Origin: Variovorax jilinensis
GTDB lineage: Bacteria; Pseudomonadota; Gammaproteobacteria; Burkholderiales; Burkholderiaceae_C
DNA length: 64,000 nt
Reading direction: 5' to 3'
Assembly: GCF_030316885.1 (NCBI RefSeq)
Contig: NZ_JASZYQ010000001.1
Location: 124,001 to 188,000, forward strand
Under the pieces are notes generated by a model. The model worked only from the letters and a program-made list of their open reading frames with translations, was not told where the DNA came from and searched no databases. The translations under genes were made by a program, and so were the position numbers. Shown here one piece after another: positions 1 to 8,366 of this stretch; the stretch's first letter is position 1; each line of letters opens with the position of its first letter.

Positions 1-672
1 TGGCTGCTGCTGGCCCAGGCGGCCGGCCCCGTGATCGTGGCCTTCGGCGATTCGATCACCGAAGGCGCGGGCACCCAGGCCGGCTCGGGCGCGGTGCGCT
101 TTCCCGATCGCCTGGCCGAACGCCTGCGTGCACAGCAGGGCGCAGGGGCCGCGTCCCAGGTGCTCAATGCGGGCATCTCGGGCAATCGCCTGCTGGCCGA
201 TGGCGTCGGACCCAAGGGCATCGACCGCTTCGCGAACGATGCGCTGGCGCGGCCCGGCGTGACGCACGTGCTGATCCTCATCGGCATCAACGACATCGGC
301 TTCAGCATGCCCGAAGGTGCGCCGGGCCCGATCCGCGGCCAGCCCGATGCGAAGCAGATCACCGACGGCCTGCGACTCCTGATCGACCAGGCCCGCGCAC
401 GCGGCGTCAAGGTGCTGCTCGGCACGCTGCTGCCCTTCGAAGGCGCGAGCTACTGGGACAAGGAAAAGGAAGCGCGGCGCGACGCGGTCAACCGATGGAT
501 CCGCAATCGGCGCGACGTGGCGGCCGTGGTCGACTTCGATGCCGCGCTGCGCAGTCCGTCCGAGCCGCGGCGCCTGAGCCCGGCCTACGACAGTGGCGAC
601 CATCTTCATCCCGGCAATGCAGGCCATGCCGCGATGGCCGATGCGATCGACCTGCGCGCGCTGCGTCGATAG
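1..672 (+). CDS. SGNH/GDSL-family hydrolase, C-terminal part (5' end outside window)
   Basis: The frame is open from the first base, so the N-terminus lies upstream and only about 223 residues are visible. The four SGNH blocks can be seen: block I as FGDSITEGAG with the nucleophilic Ser, block II as AGISGNRLL with Gly, block III as IGINDIG with Asn, and block V as DHLHPG with catalytic Asp and His. Enzymes of this type are serine esterases or lipases, often exported. A hydrophobic LLLAQAAG stretch just before block I could be the end of a signal peptide. The substrate cannot be told from sequence. GTG31 is an internal Val rather than a convincing start. Confidence 0.85.
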   Translation, partial: WLLLAQAAGPVIVAFGDSITEGAGTQAGSGAVRFPDRLAERLRAQQGAGAASQVLNAGISGNRLLADGVGPKGIDRFANDALARPGVTHVLILIGINDIGFSMPEGAPGPIRGQPDAKQITDGLRLLIDQARARGVKVLLGTLLPFEGASYWDKEKEARRDAVNRWIRNRRDVAAVVDFDAALRSPSEPRRLSPAYDSGDHLHPGNAGHAAMADAIDLRALRR

Positions 673-795
673 CGCGCGTGCGCGTGGGATGGTCCCGGCG
701 AGCGTCACAGCTCTACACAAGACTTCGCCCGGCGCTTACAGGCGGTTCACATGGGACGCGGAGGATGAAGGCTCCAGCAACAACAAGGAGCTCCC

Positions 796-1170
796 ATGAA
801 GAAACTTGCAGTCAGCCTCGCCATCGGTGCCGCATCGCTGCTTTCGCTCGGTGCCGCCGTGATCCCCGCGACCGCGCAGGCGCAACCCGGCGTCGTGGTG
901 CGCGTCGCACCGCCGCCGCCGCGCCACGAGCACGTGCCTCCGCCGCGCAAGGGCTATGTGTGGGCACCGGGCCACTACGAGTGGAGCGGCCATCGCTACG
1001 TCTGGCACAAGGGCAGCTACATGCGCGCGCGTTCGGGCTATGCGTACCGCGCGCCGCAATGGGATGAACGCAACGGCCACTGGGAATACCGCGGCGGCGG
1101 CTGGGACCGCGACCGCGATGGCGTGCCCAACCAGCACGACCGCCGTCCCGACAATCCGCACCGTTCCTGA
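796..1170 (+). CDS. YXWGXW-type repeat periplasmic protein
   Basis: A 124-residue protein with a clean Sec signal peptide: Lys-Lys at 2-3, a hydrophobic core at about 5-25, and cleavage expected near the ATAQA region at 26-30. The mature part is rich in Trp, Tyr, His and Arg and contains YVWAPGHYEW, HRYVWHKGSY and a W/Y-rich third unit, as in the small betaproteobacterial YXWGXW-repeat proteins. It ends in a very polar Asp/Arg tail. Function of the family is unknown. An AAGGAG ribosome-binding site lies just before the ATG. It is transcribed alone, facing the lrgB gene across 11 bases. Confidence 0.75.
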   Translation: MKKLAVSLAIGAASLLSLGAAVIPATAQAQPGVVVRVAPPPPRHEHVPPPRKGYVWAPGHYEWSGHRYVWHKGSYMRARSGYAYRAPQWDERNGHWEYRGGGWDRDRDGVPNQHDRRPDNPHRS

Positions 1171-1181
1171 ACGGCGGGCGC

Positions 1182-1907
1182 TCAGAACAGCTTGAATGTG
1201 AGCGGCATCAGCAGGGCCGCGAGCACCACCTGCATCCCGAGCGCCAGGCCGGCATAGGCCCCCGCATCGGCGTCGACGAGCATGGCTCGGGCGGCGCCGA
1301 TGCCGTGTGCGGCGGTGCCGAGGCCGAAGCCGCGCGCCGCGTAGCCGGCGGCATCGGTGCCGATGCGCAGCGCATCGAAGAGGTACTTGGCCGAGAGCGC
1401 GCCGATCATGCCGGTCAGCACCGCGAACACCGCGGACAGCGCCGGAATGCCACCGATCTTCTCCGAGATGCCCATGGCCACGGGCGCGGTGACCGACTTG
1501 GGGGCCAGCGAGACCACCACGTCGTGCGGCAGGCCCACCGCCCATCCGAGCGCAACCGCCGATCCCGCGGCCGCGATGCCGCCGAGCAGCGAGGCGAGCA
1601 GCAGTCGACCGAAGCGCGCCCGCAGTTCGGCGCGGCGCTGCCACAGCGGCCAGGCCAGCGCCACCACGGCCGGCCCGAGCAGGAAGTGGATGAACTGCGC
1701 TCCGGCGAAGTAGGTCGGGTAGTCGACCCGGGTCAGCAGCAGGCCGCTCGCGAGCACCACCACCGACCACAGCACCGGGTTGGCCCAGGGCGCGCCGCCG
1801 GTGCGCATGTAGGCCGCATTGGCGAGCAGATAGACCACCAGCGTCGCCGTGAGGCCGAACAGCGGCGTCGCCGAAAGATAGATCCAGAGCTCGACGAAGC
1901 GCGGCAT
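1182..1907 (-). CDS. lrgB: LrgB/CidB-family membrane protein
   Basis: A 241-residue, strongly hydrophobic protein with several predicted membrane segments. Typical LrgB features are present, including a VALGWAVGLPHDVVVSLAPKSVT segment (given here only in outline: Pro-Lys-Ser-Val-Thr core near residue 140) followed by a Gly-rich ISEKIGGIPALSAVFA-like stretch. The family works with LrgA/CidA partners in murein hydrolase export control, programmed lysis or small-organic-acid export across the inner membrane. The lrgA-like gene ends 4 bases upstream on the same strand, so the two are almost certainly co-transcribed. Confidence 0.88.
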   Translation of the reverse strand: MPRFVELWIYLSATPLFGLTATLVVYLLANAAYMRTGGAPWANPVLWSVVVLASGLLLTRVDYPTYFAGAQFIHFLLGPAVVALAWPLWQRRAELRARFGRLLLASLLGGIAAAGSAVALGWAVGLPHDVVVSLAPKSVTAPVAMGISEKIGGIPALSAVFAVLTGMIGALSAKYLFDALRIGTDAAGYAARGFGLGTAAHGIGAARAMLVDADAGAYAGLALGMQVVLAALLMPLTFKLF

Positions 1908-1911
1908 GGGC

Positions 1912-2271
1912 TCAGGCGTCCGTCGTGGACTTCGCGTGCCGGTCGGGCCAGAACAGCACCAGCGCCGTGACCGCGAGGCCGATCCAGGTCGACAGCGCGA
2001 TCACGAACAGCATGCGGCCGCCGTACTGGCCGAGCAGCGCGAGGTGCGTCATCACGCCGACGCCCACGGGCACGAACAGCAGCGACAGGTGGGCGAGCAG
2101 GAAGTTCGCGCAGGCCGAGACCGGCTCGCGCACGATCTCGAAACGCAGGCCCGCCAGCATCAGCATCATGCCGAGTACCGGGCCGGGCAGCGGCAGCGAC
2201 AGGCCGCGCGAGAGCAGTTCGCCGACCGACTGGAACACCAGCAGCCAGGCCATGCCGCGCAGTCCTTTCAC
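1912..2271 (-). CDS. lrgA: LrgA/CidA-family holin-like membrane protein
   Basis: A 119-residue protein with about four membrane segments. The motif LPLPGPVLGMMLML at about residues 25-38 is diagnostic of the CidA/LrgA family; these small proteins oligomerise in the membrane like holins. It ends with a charged DRHAKSTTDA tail. It is the first gene of the lrgA-lrgB pair. The purU gene ends 12 bases upstream on the same strand, so read-through from purU is possible. Confidence 0.87.
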   Translation of the reverse strand: MKGLRGMAWLLVFQSVGELLSRGLSLPLPGPVLGMMLMLAGLRFEIVREPVSACANFLLAHLSLLFVPVGVGVMTHLALLGQYGGRMLFVIALSTWIGLAVTALVLFWPDRHAKSTTDA

Positions 2272-2283
2272 GGCGGCGGCCTG

Positions 2284-3129
2284 CTACTTGAAGATCACCG
2301 TGCGGTGGCCGTTCAGCAGCACGCGGTGTTCGGCGTGCCACTTGACGGCGCGCGCCAGCACCTGGCTCTCGGTGTCGCGGCCGCGGGCCGTGAGGGCCTC
2401 GACCGTATCGGTGTGGTCGGCGCGCTCGACGTCCTGCTCGATGATCGGGCCTTCGTCGAGGTCGGCCGTGACGTAGTGGGCGGTGGCGCCGATCAGCTTC
2501 ACGCCTCGGTCGTGCGCCTGGTAGTAGGGCTTGGCACCCTTGAAGCTTGGCAGGAACGAGTGGTGGATGTTGATTGCGCGGCCCGCGAGCTTGACGCACA
2601 GGTCGTTGCTGAGGATCTGCATGTAGCGGGCGAGCACCACCAGGTCGGCGCCTTCCGATTCGATGATCTCGAGCTGCCGGGCCTCGCCCTGCGCCTTGGT
2701 CGCGGCAGTGACCGGGATGTGGTGGAAGGGCACGTTGTAGCTGGCCGCGAGCTGATAGAAGTCGCGGTGGTTCGAGACGATCGCGCGCACGTCGATGGCC
2801 AGCAGGCCGCTCTTCCAGCGGAACAGCAGGTCGTTGAGGCAGTGGCCTTCCTTGCTGACCAGGATGACGGTCTTCATCGGCTCGGCCGCCGGGTGCAGCT
2901 TCCAGTGCATGCCGAAGTCGGCCGCGAGCGCGGCGATCTGCTCGCGCAGCACGCTCTCGCCCTGCTCGCAGGCAAAGCGCACGCGCATGAAGAACAGGCC
3001 CGTGTGGTGGTCGTTGTATTGCGCCGCTTCTTCGATGTTGCCGCCGCGCTCGAGCAGGAAACCGGAGACGGCATGCACGATGCCCGTGCGGTCGGGGCAG
3101 GAAAGGGTGAGGATGTACGCGGGGTTCAT
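2284..3129 (-). CDS. purU: Formyltetrahydrofolate deformylase
   Basis: A 281-residue enzyme that hydrolyses 10-formyl-THF to formate and THF, balancing one-carbon units and feeding purine synthesis. An N-terminal ACT domain covers about 5-85 (ILTLSCPDRTGIVHAVSG at the start). The formyltransferase fold follows, with conserved AIVSNHRD, INIHHSFLPSF and ADLDEGPIIEQD segments carrying the Asn-His-Asp catalytic set. The frame stays open far upstream, but the ATG at 3129 starts exactly where PurU proteins begin, so longer versions are rejected. It is divergent from the aminotransferase gene across a 90-base gap. Confidence 0.95.
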   Translation of the reverse strand: MNPAYILTLSCPDRTGIVHAVSGFLLERGGNIEEAAQYNDHHTGLFFMRVRFACEQGESVLREQIAALAADFGMHWKLHPAAEPMKTVILVSKEGHCLNDLLFRWKSGLLAIDVRAIVSNHRDFYQLAASYNVPFHHIPVTAATKAQGEARQLEIIESEGADLVVLARYMQILSNDLCVKLAGRAINIHHSFLPSFKGAKPYYQAHDRGVKLIGATAHYVTADLDEGPIIEQDVERADHTDTVEALTARGRDTESQVLARAVKWHAEHRVLLNGHRTVIFK

Positions 3130-3219
3130 AAGCGCCGTTATTGTCGCAGGGCACCCGCGCCGAAGCGCCGCCGGTGCCAAAATGCCCGCTTCCGACAGCC
3201 CTTCTGCAGGAGTGAACCC

Positions 3220-4554
3220 ATGGCCTTCAACGACTTCAACATGGACAACCAGTGGTTGCCCTTCACGCCCAACCGCTCGTTCAAGAAGGACCCGCGGGTC
3301 TTCGTGGCGGCCGACGGCATGGAGTTCACCACGCACGACGGCCGCAAGGTGATCGACGGCATCTCGTCGCTCTGGTGCGTCGGCGCCGGCCACCGCCGCC
3401 TGCCCATCAACGAGGCGATCAAGAAGCAGCTCGACACGCTCGACTACGCCACCGCGTTCCAGGTCAGCAACGACCGTGCCTTCAAGGCGGCCGAGATGAT
3501 CGCCGCCATGGCGCCCGGCGACCTGAACAAGGTGCTGTTCTGCAATTCGGGCAGCGAAGCCGCCGACACCTCGATGAAGGTGGCGCTGGCCTATCACCGC
3601 GCCCGCGGCGAGGGCCACCGCAACCTCTTCATCGGCCGCGAGAAGGGCTACCACGGCGTCGGCTTCGGCGGCATGTCGGTGGGCGGCATCCCGGGCAACC
3701 GCAAGGTGTTCGGCTCGGCCTTCCTGCCGCGCGTGGACCACATGCGCTTCATCCACGACCCGGTCAACCATGCCTACATCCACAACCAGGAGCCGGTGTG
3801 GGCCGAGGACCCGCTGGCCGACCTCGAGCAGCGCATCCTGCCGCTGCACGATCCGAGCAACGTGGCGGCGATCATCGTCGAGCCGATCGCGGGATCGGCT
3901 GGCTGGTACGTGCCGCCCAAGGGCTACCTCCAGAAGCTGCGCGAGATCTGCGACAAGCACGGCATCCTGCTGATCTTCGACGAGGTCATCACGGGCTTCG
4001 GCCGCATGGGCACCAACTTCGCGTCGGACTACTTCGGCGTCGTGCCCGACATGCTCAACTTCGCCAAGTGCGTGACCAACGGCGTGATCCCGCTCGGCGG
4101 CGTCATCTGCCGCGACAAGCTCTACGACGAGATGATGAAGACCTCGGCGCCCGAGCACGTGGTGGAGTTCTTCCACGGCTACACCTACTCGGGCCATCCG
4201 GTGGCCTGCGCGGCGGCGATCGCCACGCTCGAGCTGTTCCAGAAGGAGCAGCTGTTCGCCCGTGCCGGCGAGATGGGCACCGTGCTCGGCGATGCCTTCC
4301 ACAGCGCCTTCAAGGGCCTGCCCAATGTGATCGGCATCCGCAGCCTGGGCCTCGCGGCCGCGGTCGAGCTGGCGCCGATCGCCGGCCTGCCGGGCAAGCG
4401 CGCCTACGACATCTTCCTCGACTGCTTCCACAAGGGCGCACTGGTGCGCCCGGCCGGCGACGTGCTCGTCATCGCGCCGCCCTACATCGTCGAGAAGTCG
4501 CACATCGACACGCTGGTCAACACGCTGGCGGACGCCATCAAACGAAACGCCTGA
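3220..4554 (+). CDS. Class III omega-aminotransferase (beta-alanine/omega-amino acid:pyruvate type)
   Basis: A 444-residue PLP enzyme of fold type I. It begins MAFNDFNMDNQWLPFTPNR, typical of beta-alanine or omega-amino acid:pyruvate transaminases, which move an amino group from amines or omega-amino acids to pyruvate. PLP-site features seen: the CNSGSEAADT turn, the IFDEVITGFGR motif with PLP-binding Asp, and the Schiff-base Lys283 in FAKCVTNGVIPLGGV. A CAGGAG ribosome-binding site precedes the ATG. The Cys after the catalytic lysine is unusual, as Gly or Gln is commoner. The exact amine substrate cannot be assigned. Confidence 0.9.
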   Translation: MAFNDFNMDNQWLPFTPNRSFKKDPRVFVAADGMEFTTHDGRKVIDGISSLWCVGAGHRRLPINEAIKKQLDTLDYATAFQVSNDRAFKAAEMIAAMAPGDLNKVLFCNSGSEAADTSMKVALAYHRARGEGHRNLFIGREKGYHGVGFGGMSVGGIPGNRKVFGSAFLPRVDHMRFIHDPVNHAYIHNQEPVWAEDPLADLEQRILPLHDPSNVAAIIVEPIAGSAGWYVPPKGYLQKLREICDKHGILLIFDEVITGFGRMGTNFASDYFGVVPDMLNFAKCVTNGVIPLGGVICRDKLYDEMMKTSAPEHVVEFFHGYTYSGHPVACAAAIATLELFQKEQLFARAGEMGTVLGDAFHSAFKGLPNVIGIRSLGLAAAVELAPIAGLPGKRAYDIFLDCFHKGALVRPAGDVLVIAPPYIVEKSHIDTLVNTLADAIKRNA

Positions 4555-4621
4555 AAGGGCCAGTCGCTACCCCCCGAGGGGGCGGCCCGGCGCCGGCCTC
4601 GCGCACTGTGGGGGTCGCTGC
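4555..4621. terminator. Convergent gap with C/G hairpin between aminotransferase and chaN-like gene
   Basis: The 67-base gap between two convergent genes holds CCCCCCGAGGGGG and a second GC-rich inverted stretch. It could terminate both genes, but there is no real T run. It is not a copy of the dispersed structured element described elsewhere in this window. Confidence 0.35.
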
Positions 4622-5503
4622 TCAGCCGGCCGAACGCGGCGGCGGCGCCTTGACGTCGGCGCAGTAGTCCTTCTCGGGCAGCGCCGGCGTGAGCCAGACG
4701 GCATCGAAGGCGCCCGCGGCGTTGTCGCCCGGGCCGGCCTGCAGGCGCACCGCCTTGATCGCGACATCGGTGGGCAGGTGCTGCGGCACGCCCAGCAGCT
4801 TGTTGCCGTGGCCGGCGCCGATGACCAGCAGCACGGTCTTGCCGGGCACGCGCGCCTTGACCACCGTCTGCGCCATCGCGCGGTCGCGGGCGATCTGGAT
4901 CCGCGTCATCGGGACGATCTGCGATTCGGGCAGCAGCCTGCAATGGCCGTCGCGCACGGCGTCCTGCTGGGCCAGGCGCGCGGGCTCCGCCAGTTGCGCA
5001 TCGAGCGAGACGTCGGCCATCGCATCCTTCATGTGGGCGCGCTGAAGGTTGGCCCCGATCACCGGCGCACCGGCTCGCACCGCGGCCATCACGACCGGGC
5101 CGTAGGCGGCCCACGGCCAGGCCTTGTCGTTCCAGCTCAGTGCGGTTCGCACCTGCACCTCGGTGGCATCGGCGTGCAGGTGCGCCGTGGTGTTGCCTTC
5201 CTCGGCCATCTCGAGCGCCAGCGCGGCGAGCCTGCCGCGCTGGGCCAGCGCCTCGACCGCCTCGCGCTCGATCACCTGGTGCTCGACCGCGTCGTGCTGT
5301 TCGCCAAGCAGCAGCGCGTCGGTCGGCAGCTGGGACGCGACGCGGCGGGACGTGGTCGCCTGGGCGTCGAGCGCGCCGGGCGACGAGCAGGCCGAGAGCG
5401 CGATCGTGCTGCCGAGCAGCAGCGCCGCGAGCACGGCCGTCATAAAAGGGGAGCGGACGGGCAGCGCCCGAGCTTGGGAAGACGGATGCGGGTTCGGCGT
5501 CAT
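4622..5503 (-). CDS. ChaN-family (haem-binding) lipoprotein
   Basis: A 293-residue protein resembling ChaN/DUF399, iron-regulated lipoproteins that bind haem between two subunits. A lipobox LSAC lies at 36-39 after a hydrophobic core, so Cys39 should be lipidated. Family motifs are LLGEQHDAVEHQ near the start of the mature domain, ALEMAEEGNT, and a C-terminal LLVIGAGHGNK. The ATG used has an AGGA sequence upstream. An internal Met21 would give a more usual signal length and remains possible. It faces the aminotransferase gene convergently. Haem binding is inferred from the family only. Confidence 0.8.
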   Translation of the reverse strand: MTPNPHPSSQARALPVRSPFMTAVLAALLLGSTIALSACSSPGALDAQATTSRRVASQLPTDALLLGEQHDAVEHQVIEREAVEALAQRGRLAALALEMAEEGNTTAHLHADATEVQVRTALSWNDKAWPWAAYGPVVMAAVRAGAPVIGANLQRAHMKDAMADVSLDAQLAEPARLAQQDAVRDGHCRLLPESQIVPMTRIQIARDRAMAQTVVKARVPGKTVLLVIGAGHGNKLLGVPQHLPTDVAIKAVRLQAGPGDNAAGAFDAVWLTPALPEKDYCADVKAPPPRSAG

Positions 5504-5597
5504 CCCGCGATCCTAGCGGCGCCCGGGACGCGGCCCGTGGTCGCTTTCCGATCCGGCATGAGGGCGTTCACGCCGGCTTTGGTGCCAACGTTCGGGC

Positions 5598-5909
5598 TCA
5601 GTGCACTAGCACGGGCGTGTGTGCGAGCTCGGCGTAGCCTTCGAGCGTGTCCTCGACCTCTTCCTGCGTCGGGGTATTGAGCTGCCAGGCCGCGATCTGT
5701 TGCTGAAACAGCTCGGCCCACGAGCCGTCGAGGTAGACCTCCTTGCCCGAGCGCTTGTCGACGATCTCGAAGCCGTGGCGTGCCAGCACCGGCAGGTGGG
5801 GCGCTGCAGGCGCCTCGCCTTCGGTCGGCTGCACGTGCACGACGACGAAGGACTCGGAGTCGTAAAGCATTTGCATGTCGGGGCCCGTCAGGATGTCGAT
5901 GGCATTCAT
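5598..5909 (-). CDS. DUF3567 family protein
   Basis: A small acidic protein of up to 103 residues, characteristic of Burkholderiales. The core reads QMLYDSESFVVVHVQP, then a domain with FEIVDKRSGKEVYLDG and an acidic helical C-terminus. Family members usually begin at or near the MQMLYDS sequence, so Met12 (5876) is a credible alternative start; neither candidate has a good ribosome-binding site. Function is unknown. It lies alone, same strand as its neighbours, about 100 bases from each. Confidence 0.8.
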   Translation of the reverse strand: MNAIDILTGPDMQMLYDSESFVVVHVQPTEGEAPAAPHLPVLARHGFEIVDKRSGKEVYLDGSWAELFQQQIAAWQLNTPTQEEVEDTLEGYAELAHTPVLVH

Positions 5910-6015
5910 GGTGCTTAGATAGCAATCAACGCGCCAGTTTCAATACGGGAGGTCCGGATGTAGGCCCGAGGCTGTTTCCGGGTGTGTTTTTTCGCACGAT
6001 TCGCCCTTTTCGGTC

Positions 6016-7233
6016 CTAGATGGGGCCTTGGTCGCGCAGTTGGAGGTCGACGAAGTCGCCATTGGTCTGGGTCTGACGGATGCGCACCGGCAGCCAGCCG
6101 AGCACGGGCGCGAGCCACAGCTCGATCTTGTCGTCGAAGGGCTTGCGCGGGTTGCGCGTGAGCTTGCGGGCCTTGAAGACGCCGGCCGGGACCTCGATTT
6201 CCTCTTCCTCGCCGACGTTGAAGGTCCAGATCTCGCCATCTCGCGGTCCCACGGTCTGGACCGCGATCACCGTGCCCGGCGGGTAGCGCGTCGGCTCGCC
6301 CGCCATCATCGCGCCGAGCTGCAGCACCACGCTGAGGCGGTCCTGCGCGCCGGCCAGCAGCATCACGCTCGGCGCGTTGCTGCTGAAGAAGACCTGGCCC
6401 TTCTCGCGATCGAACTGGGACACCAGCTCGGTCTTGCGGGTGTCCGAGAAGCGCTGCGGCTCGATGCCGGTCGGGCCGATCACGCCCGCGCTCTGCTGGC
6501 TGCGCAGCGTCTTGAACAGGAAGGTGAGCGCCAGGCGGGCGTCGTAGCGGCTGCCGTCCTGCAGCCAGTCGAGCACGCCGAAAACGCCCTGCAGGGGCTG
6601 CGCGCCCTGCTGCGCAGTGGCCGCGAAGCGCAGCCGCACCGAGCCGGGGATCTGCACCGCCACCGGTCCGCCGAACTGGCCCGCCGCATTGCCGCTGCCT
6701 GCCGTCGCGCCATTGCCGTTGCCCGAGGTCGCCGCGGGTGCATTCGCGGCACCTTCGGCCGCCGGGCCCGCGCCGCCATCGACGGCGGCCTGGGCGGGCA
6801 GGTCGCCGGGCGACGCTGCGGCGGCCGGTGCAGCGTCGGGCGCAGGTTCGGGTTCTGGGGCGGCTTCGGTGACGGGCGCCGGTGCCGGTGCGGCGGGCTT
6901 GGGCGCGACCGCCGCCCGAGGTCGCACCGGCCGCGGCGGAGAGGGCGGCCGGGCCGCCGCGGGCGCAGCGGGGGCTGCCGCGGGCGGCGCCGAGGCCGCA
7001 GGTTCGGCCGCTGCCGGCGGCGCGGGCGCTGGCACTGGGGCCACCACGATGCTGCGCGTGATGAAGGTCTCCGCCAGCGCCGGGCGCCGCTGCCCCGAGC
7101 CCGGGGGCAGCAGGCCCAGCAGCGCCAGGTGGATCAGCACCACGGCCACGGTCAGCAACGCCAGCGCGCGCCAGGGCGGCCGCGGACCCGGCGCGGGACG
7201 ATGGTCGGAAGAGGGCGCGAACGCGGTGGACAT
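6016..7233 (-). CDS. DUF3108 protein with N-terminal membrane anchor and Pro/Ala-rich linker
   Basis: A 405-residue protein starting MSTAFAPSSDHR. One membrane segment lies at about 22-43, followed by roughly 130 residues of low-complexity Pro/Ala sequence of the kind that spans the periplasm in TonB-like proteins. The C-terminal half, from about GSVRLRFAATAQQGAQ onward, is the DUF3108 beta-rich domain, ending in the conserved KIELWLAPVLGWLPVRIR. Function is unknown; the family is periplasmic or envelope-associated. An upstream in-frame start at 7299 would add a basic Ser/Pro stretch that does not look like coding sequence. Confidence 0.8.
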   Translation of the reverse strand: MSTAFAPSSDHRPAPGPRPPWRALALLTVAVVLIHLALLGLLPPGSGQRRPALAETFITRSIVVAPVPAPAPPAAAEPAASAPPAAAPAAPAAARPPSPPRPVRPRAAVAPKPAAPAPAPVTEAAPEPEPAPDAAPAAAASPGDLPAQAAVDGGAGPAAEGAANAPAATSGNGNGATAGSGNAAGQFGGPVAVQIPGSVRLRFAATAQQGAQPLQGVFGVLDWLQDGSRYDARLALTFLFKTLRSQQSAGVIGPTGIEPQRFSDTRKTELVSQFDREKGQVFFSSNAPSVMLLAGAQDRLSVVLQLGAMMAGEPTRYPPGTVIAVQTVGPRDGEIWTFNVGEEEEIEVPAGVFKARKLTRNPRKPFDDKIELWLAPVLGWLPVRIRQTQTNGDFVDLQLRDQGPI

Positions 7234-7340
7234 CGGGGATGGAGCGGGCGCGGGCGCGGAGGTTCGCAGGGAGCACCTCGGTACACTGCCGCCCGTCACC
7301 CAGTTTAGTAGCGATGCCGCGCCGGCCTCGCCGCCACCCC

Positions 7341-8357
7341 ATGAAACTCGCCACCCTCAAGGACGGTTCGCGCGACGGCCAGCTGGTCGTCGTCTCGCGC
7401 GATCTCGCCAGCGCCCACTACGCCACCGGCATCGCGAGCCGCCTGCAGCAGGTGCTCGACGACTGGGGCTTCATGAGTCCGCAGCTCGAGGACCTCTACG
7501 GCATGCTCAATGCCGGCCGCGCGCGCCATGCCTTTCCCTTCGATCCGGCACAGTGCATGGCGCCGCTGCCGCGCGCCTACCAGTGGGCCGACGGCTCGGC
7601 CTACCTGAATCACGTCGAACTGGTGCGCCGGGCGCGCAATGCCGAGGTGCCGCAGAGCTTCTACACCGACCCGCTCATGTACCAGGGCGGCAGCGACGAC
7701 TTCATCGGCCCCTGCGATCCGGTCGTGGTCGCGAGCGAGGCCTTCGGCATCGACTTCGAGGCCGAGATCGCGGTGGTCACGGGCGATGTCCGCATGGGCG
7801 CCACGCCGGCCCAGGCGCTCGACGGCATCCGCCTCGTGATGCTGGTCAACGACGTCAGCCTGCGCAACCTGATCCCGGCCGAACTGGCCAAGGGCTTCGG
7901 CTTCTTCCAGAGCAAGCCGGCGACTGCGTTCAGCCCGGTCGCCGTCACGACCGACGAGCTCGGCGAGGCCTGGCAGGAGGGCCGCGTGCACCTTTCGCTT
8001 GCCAGCACCTGGAACGGCCGCAAGGTCGGGCTGTGCGATGCCGGCGAAGAGATGAGCTTTCATTTCGGCGAGTTGATCGCGCACATCGCGAAGACCCGCA
8101 ACGTGCGCGCGGGGTCGATCGTGGGCAGCGGCACCGTCAGCAACAAGGGCGTCGAGAAGGACGGCCGCATGGAATGGCCGCGCGGCTACAGCTGCATCGC
8201 GGAGAAGCGCTGCATCGAGACCATCCAGGACGGCCAGCCCGCGACCGAGTTCATGAGGTACGGCGACACCATCCGCATCGAGATGAAGGGCGCCGACGGC
8301 CAATCGGTGTTCGGCGCGATCGATCAGGAAGTGGTCGCGCCGGCGGCGCTTCGCTGA
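7341..8357 (+). CDS. Fumarylacetoacetate hydrolase family protein
   Basis: A 338-residue member of the FAH superfamily, metal-dependent C-C hydrolases or hydratases acting on 2-keto or acylpyruvate products of aromatic ring cleavage. The full-length bacterial form is seen, with a MKLATLKDGSRDG N-terminal domain and the catalytic domain with GIDFEAEIAVVTGDV (acidic metal ligands) and LVNDVSLR, then GSGTVSNKG near the end. This form is common in tyrosine/homogentisate breakdown. The FAD hydroxylase operon starts about 900 bases downstream, so a shared aromatic pathway is plausible but unproven. Confidence 0.88.
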   Translation: MKLATLKDGSRDGQLVVVSRDLASAHYATGIASRLQQVLDDWGFMSPQLEDLYGMLNAGRARHAFPFDPAQCMAPLPRAYQWADGSAYLNHVELVRRARNAEVPQSFYTDPLMYQGGSDDFIGPCDPVVVASEAFGIDFEAEIAVVTGDVRMGATPAQALDGIRLVMLVNDVSLRNLIPAELAKGFGFFQSKPATAFSPVAVTTDELGEAWQEGRVHLSLASTWNGRKVGLCDAGEEMSFHFGELIAHIAKTRNVRAGSIVGSGTVSNKGVEKDGRMEWPRGYSCIAEKRCIETIQDGQPATEFMRYGDTIRIEMKGADGQSVFGAIDQEVVAPAALR

Positions 8358-8366
8358 CGGCGCGAT

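Noticed and set aside
2284..4503. A 739-residue version of purU extending through the aminotransferase gene on the opposite strand
   Set aside because: Only the last 281 residues match formyltetrahydrofolate deformylase; the rest is antisense to a conserved gene.
1906..4554. Very long open frames running through purU and into the aminotransferase, and similar long frames opposite many genes
   Set aside because: They come from GC-rich codon use in other frames. Their translations are Arg/Ala/Gly/His-rich without domains, while the opposite or nested frame holds a recognised protein.
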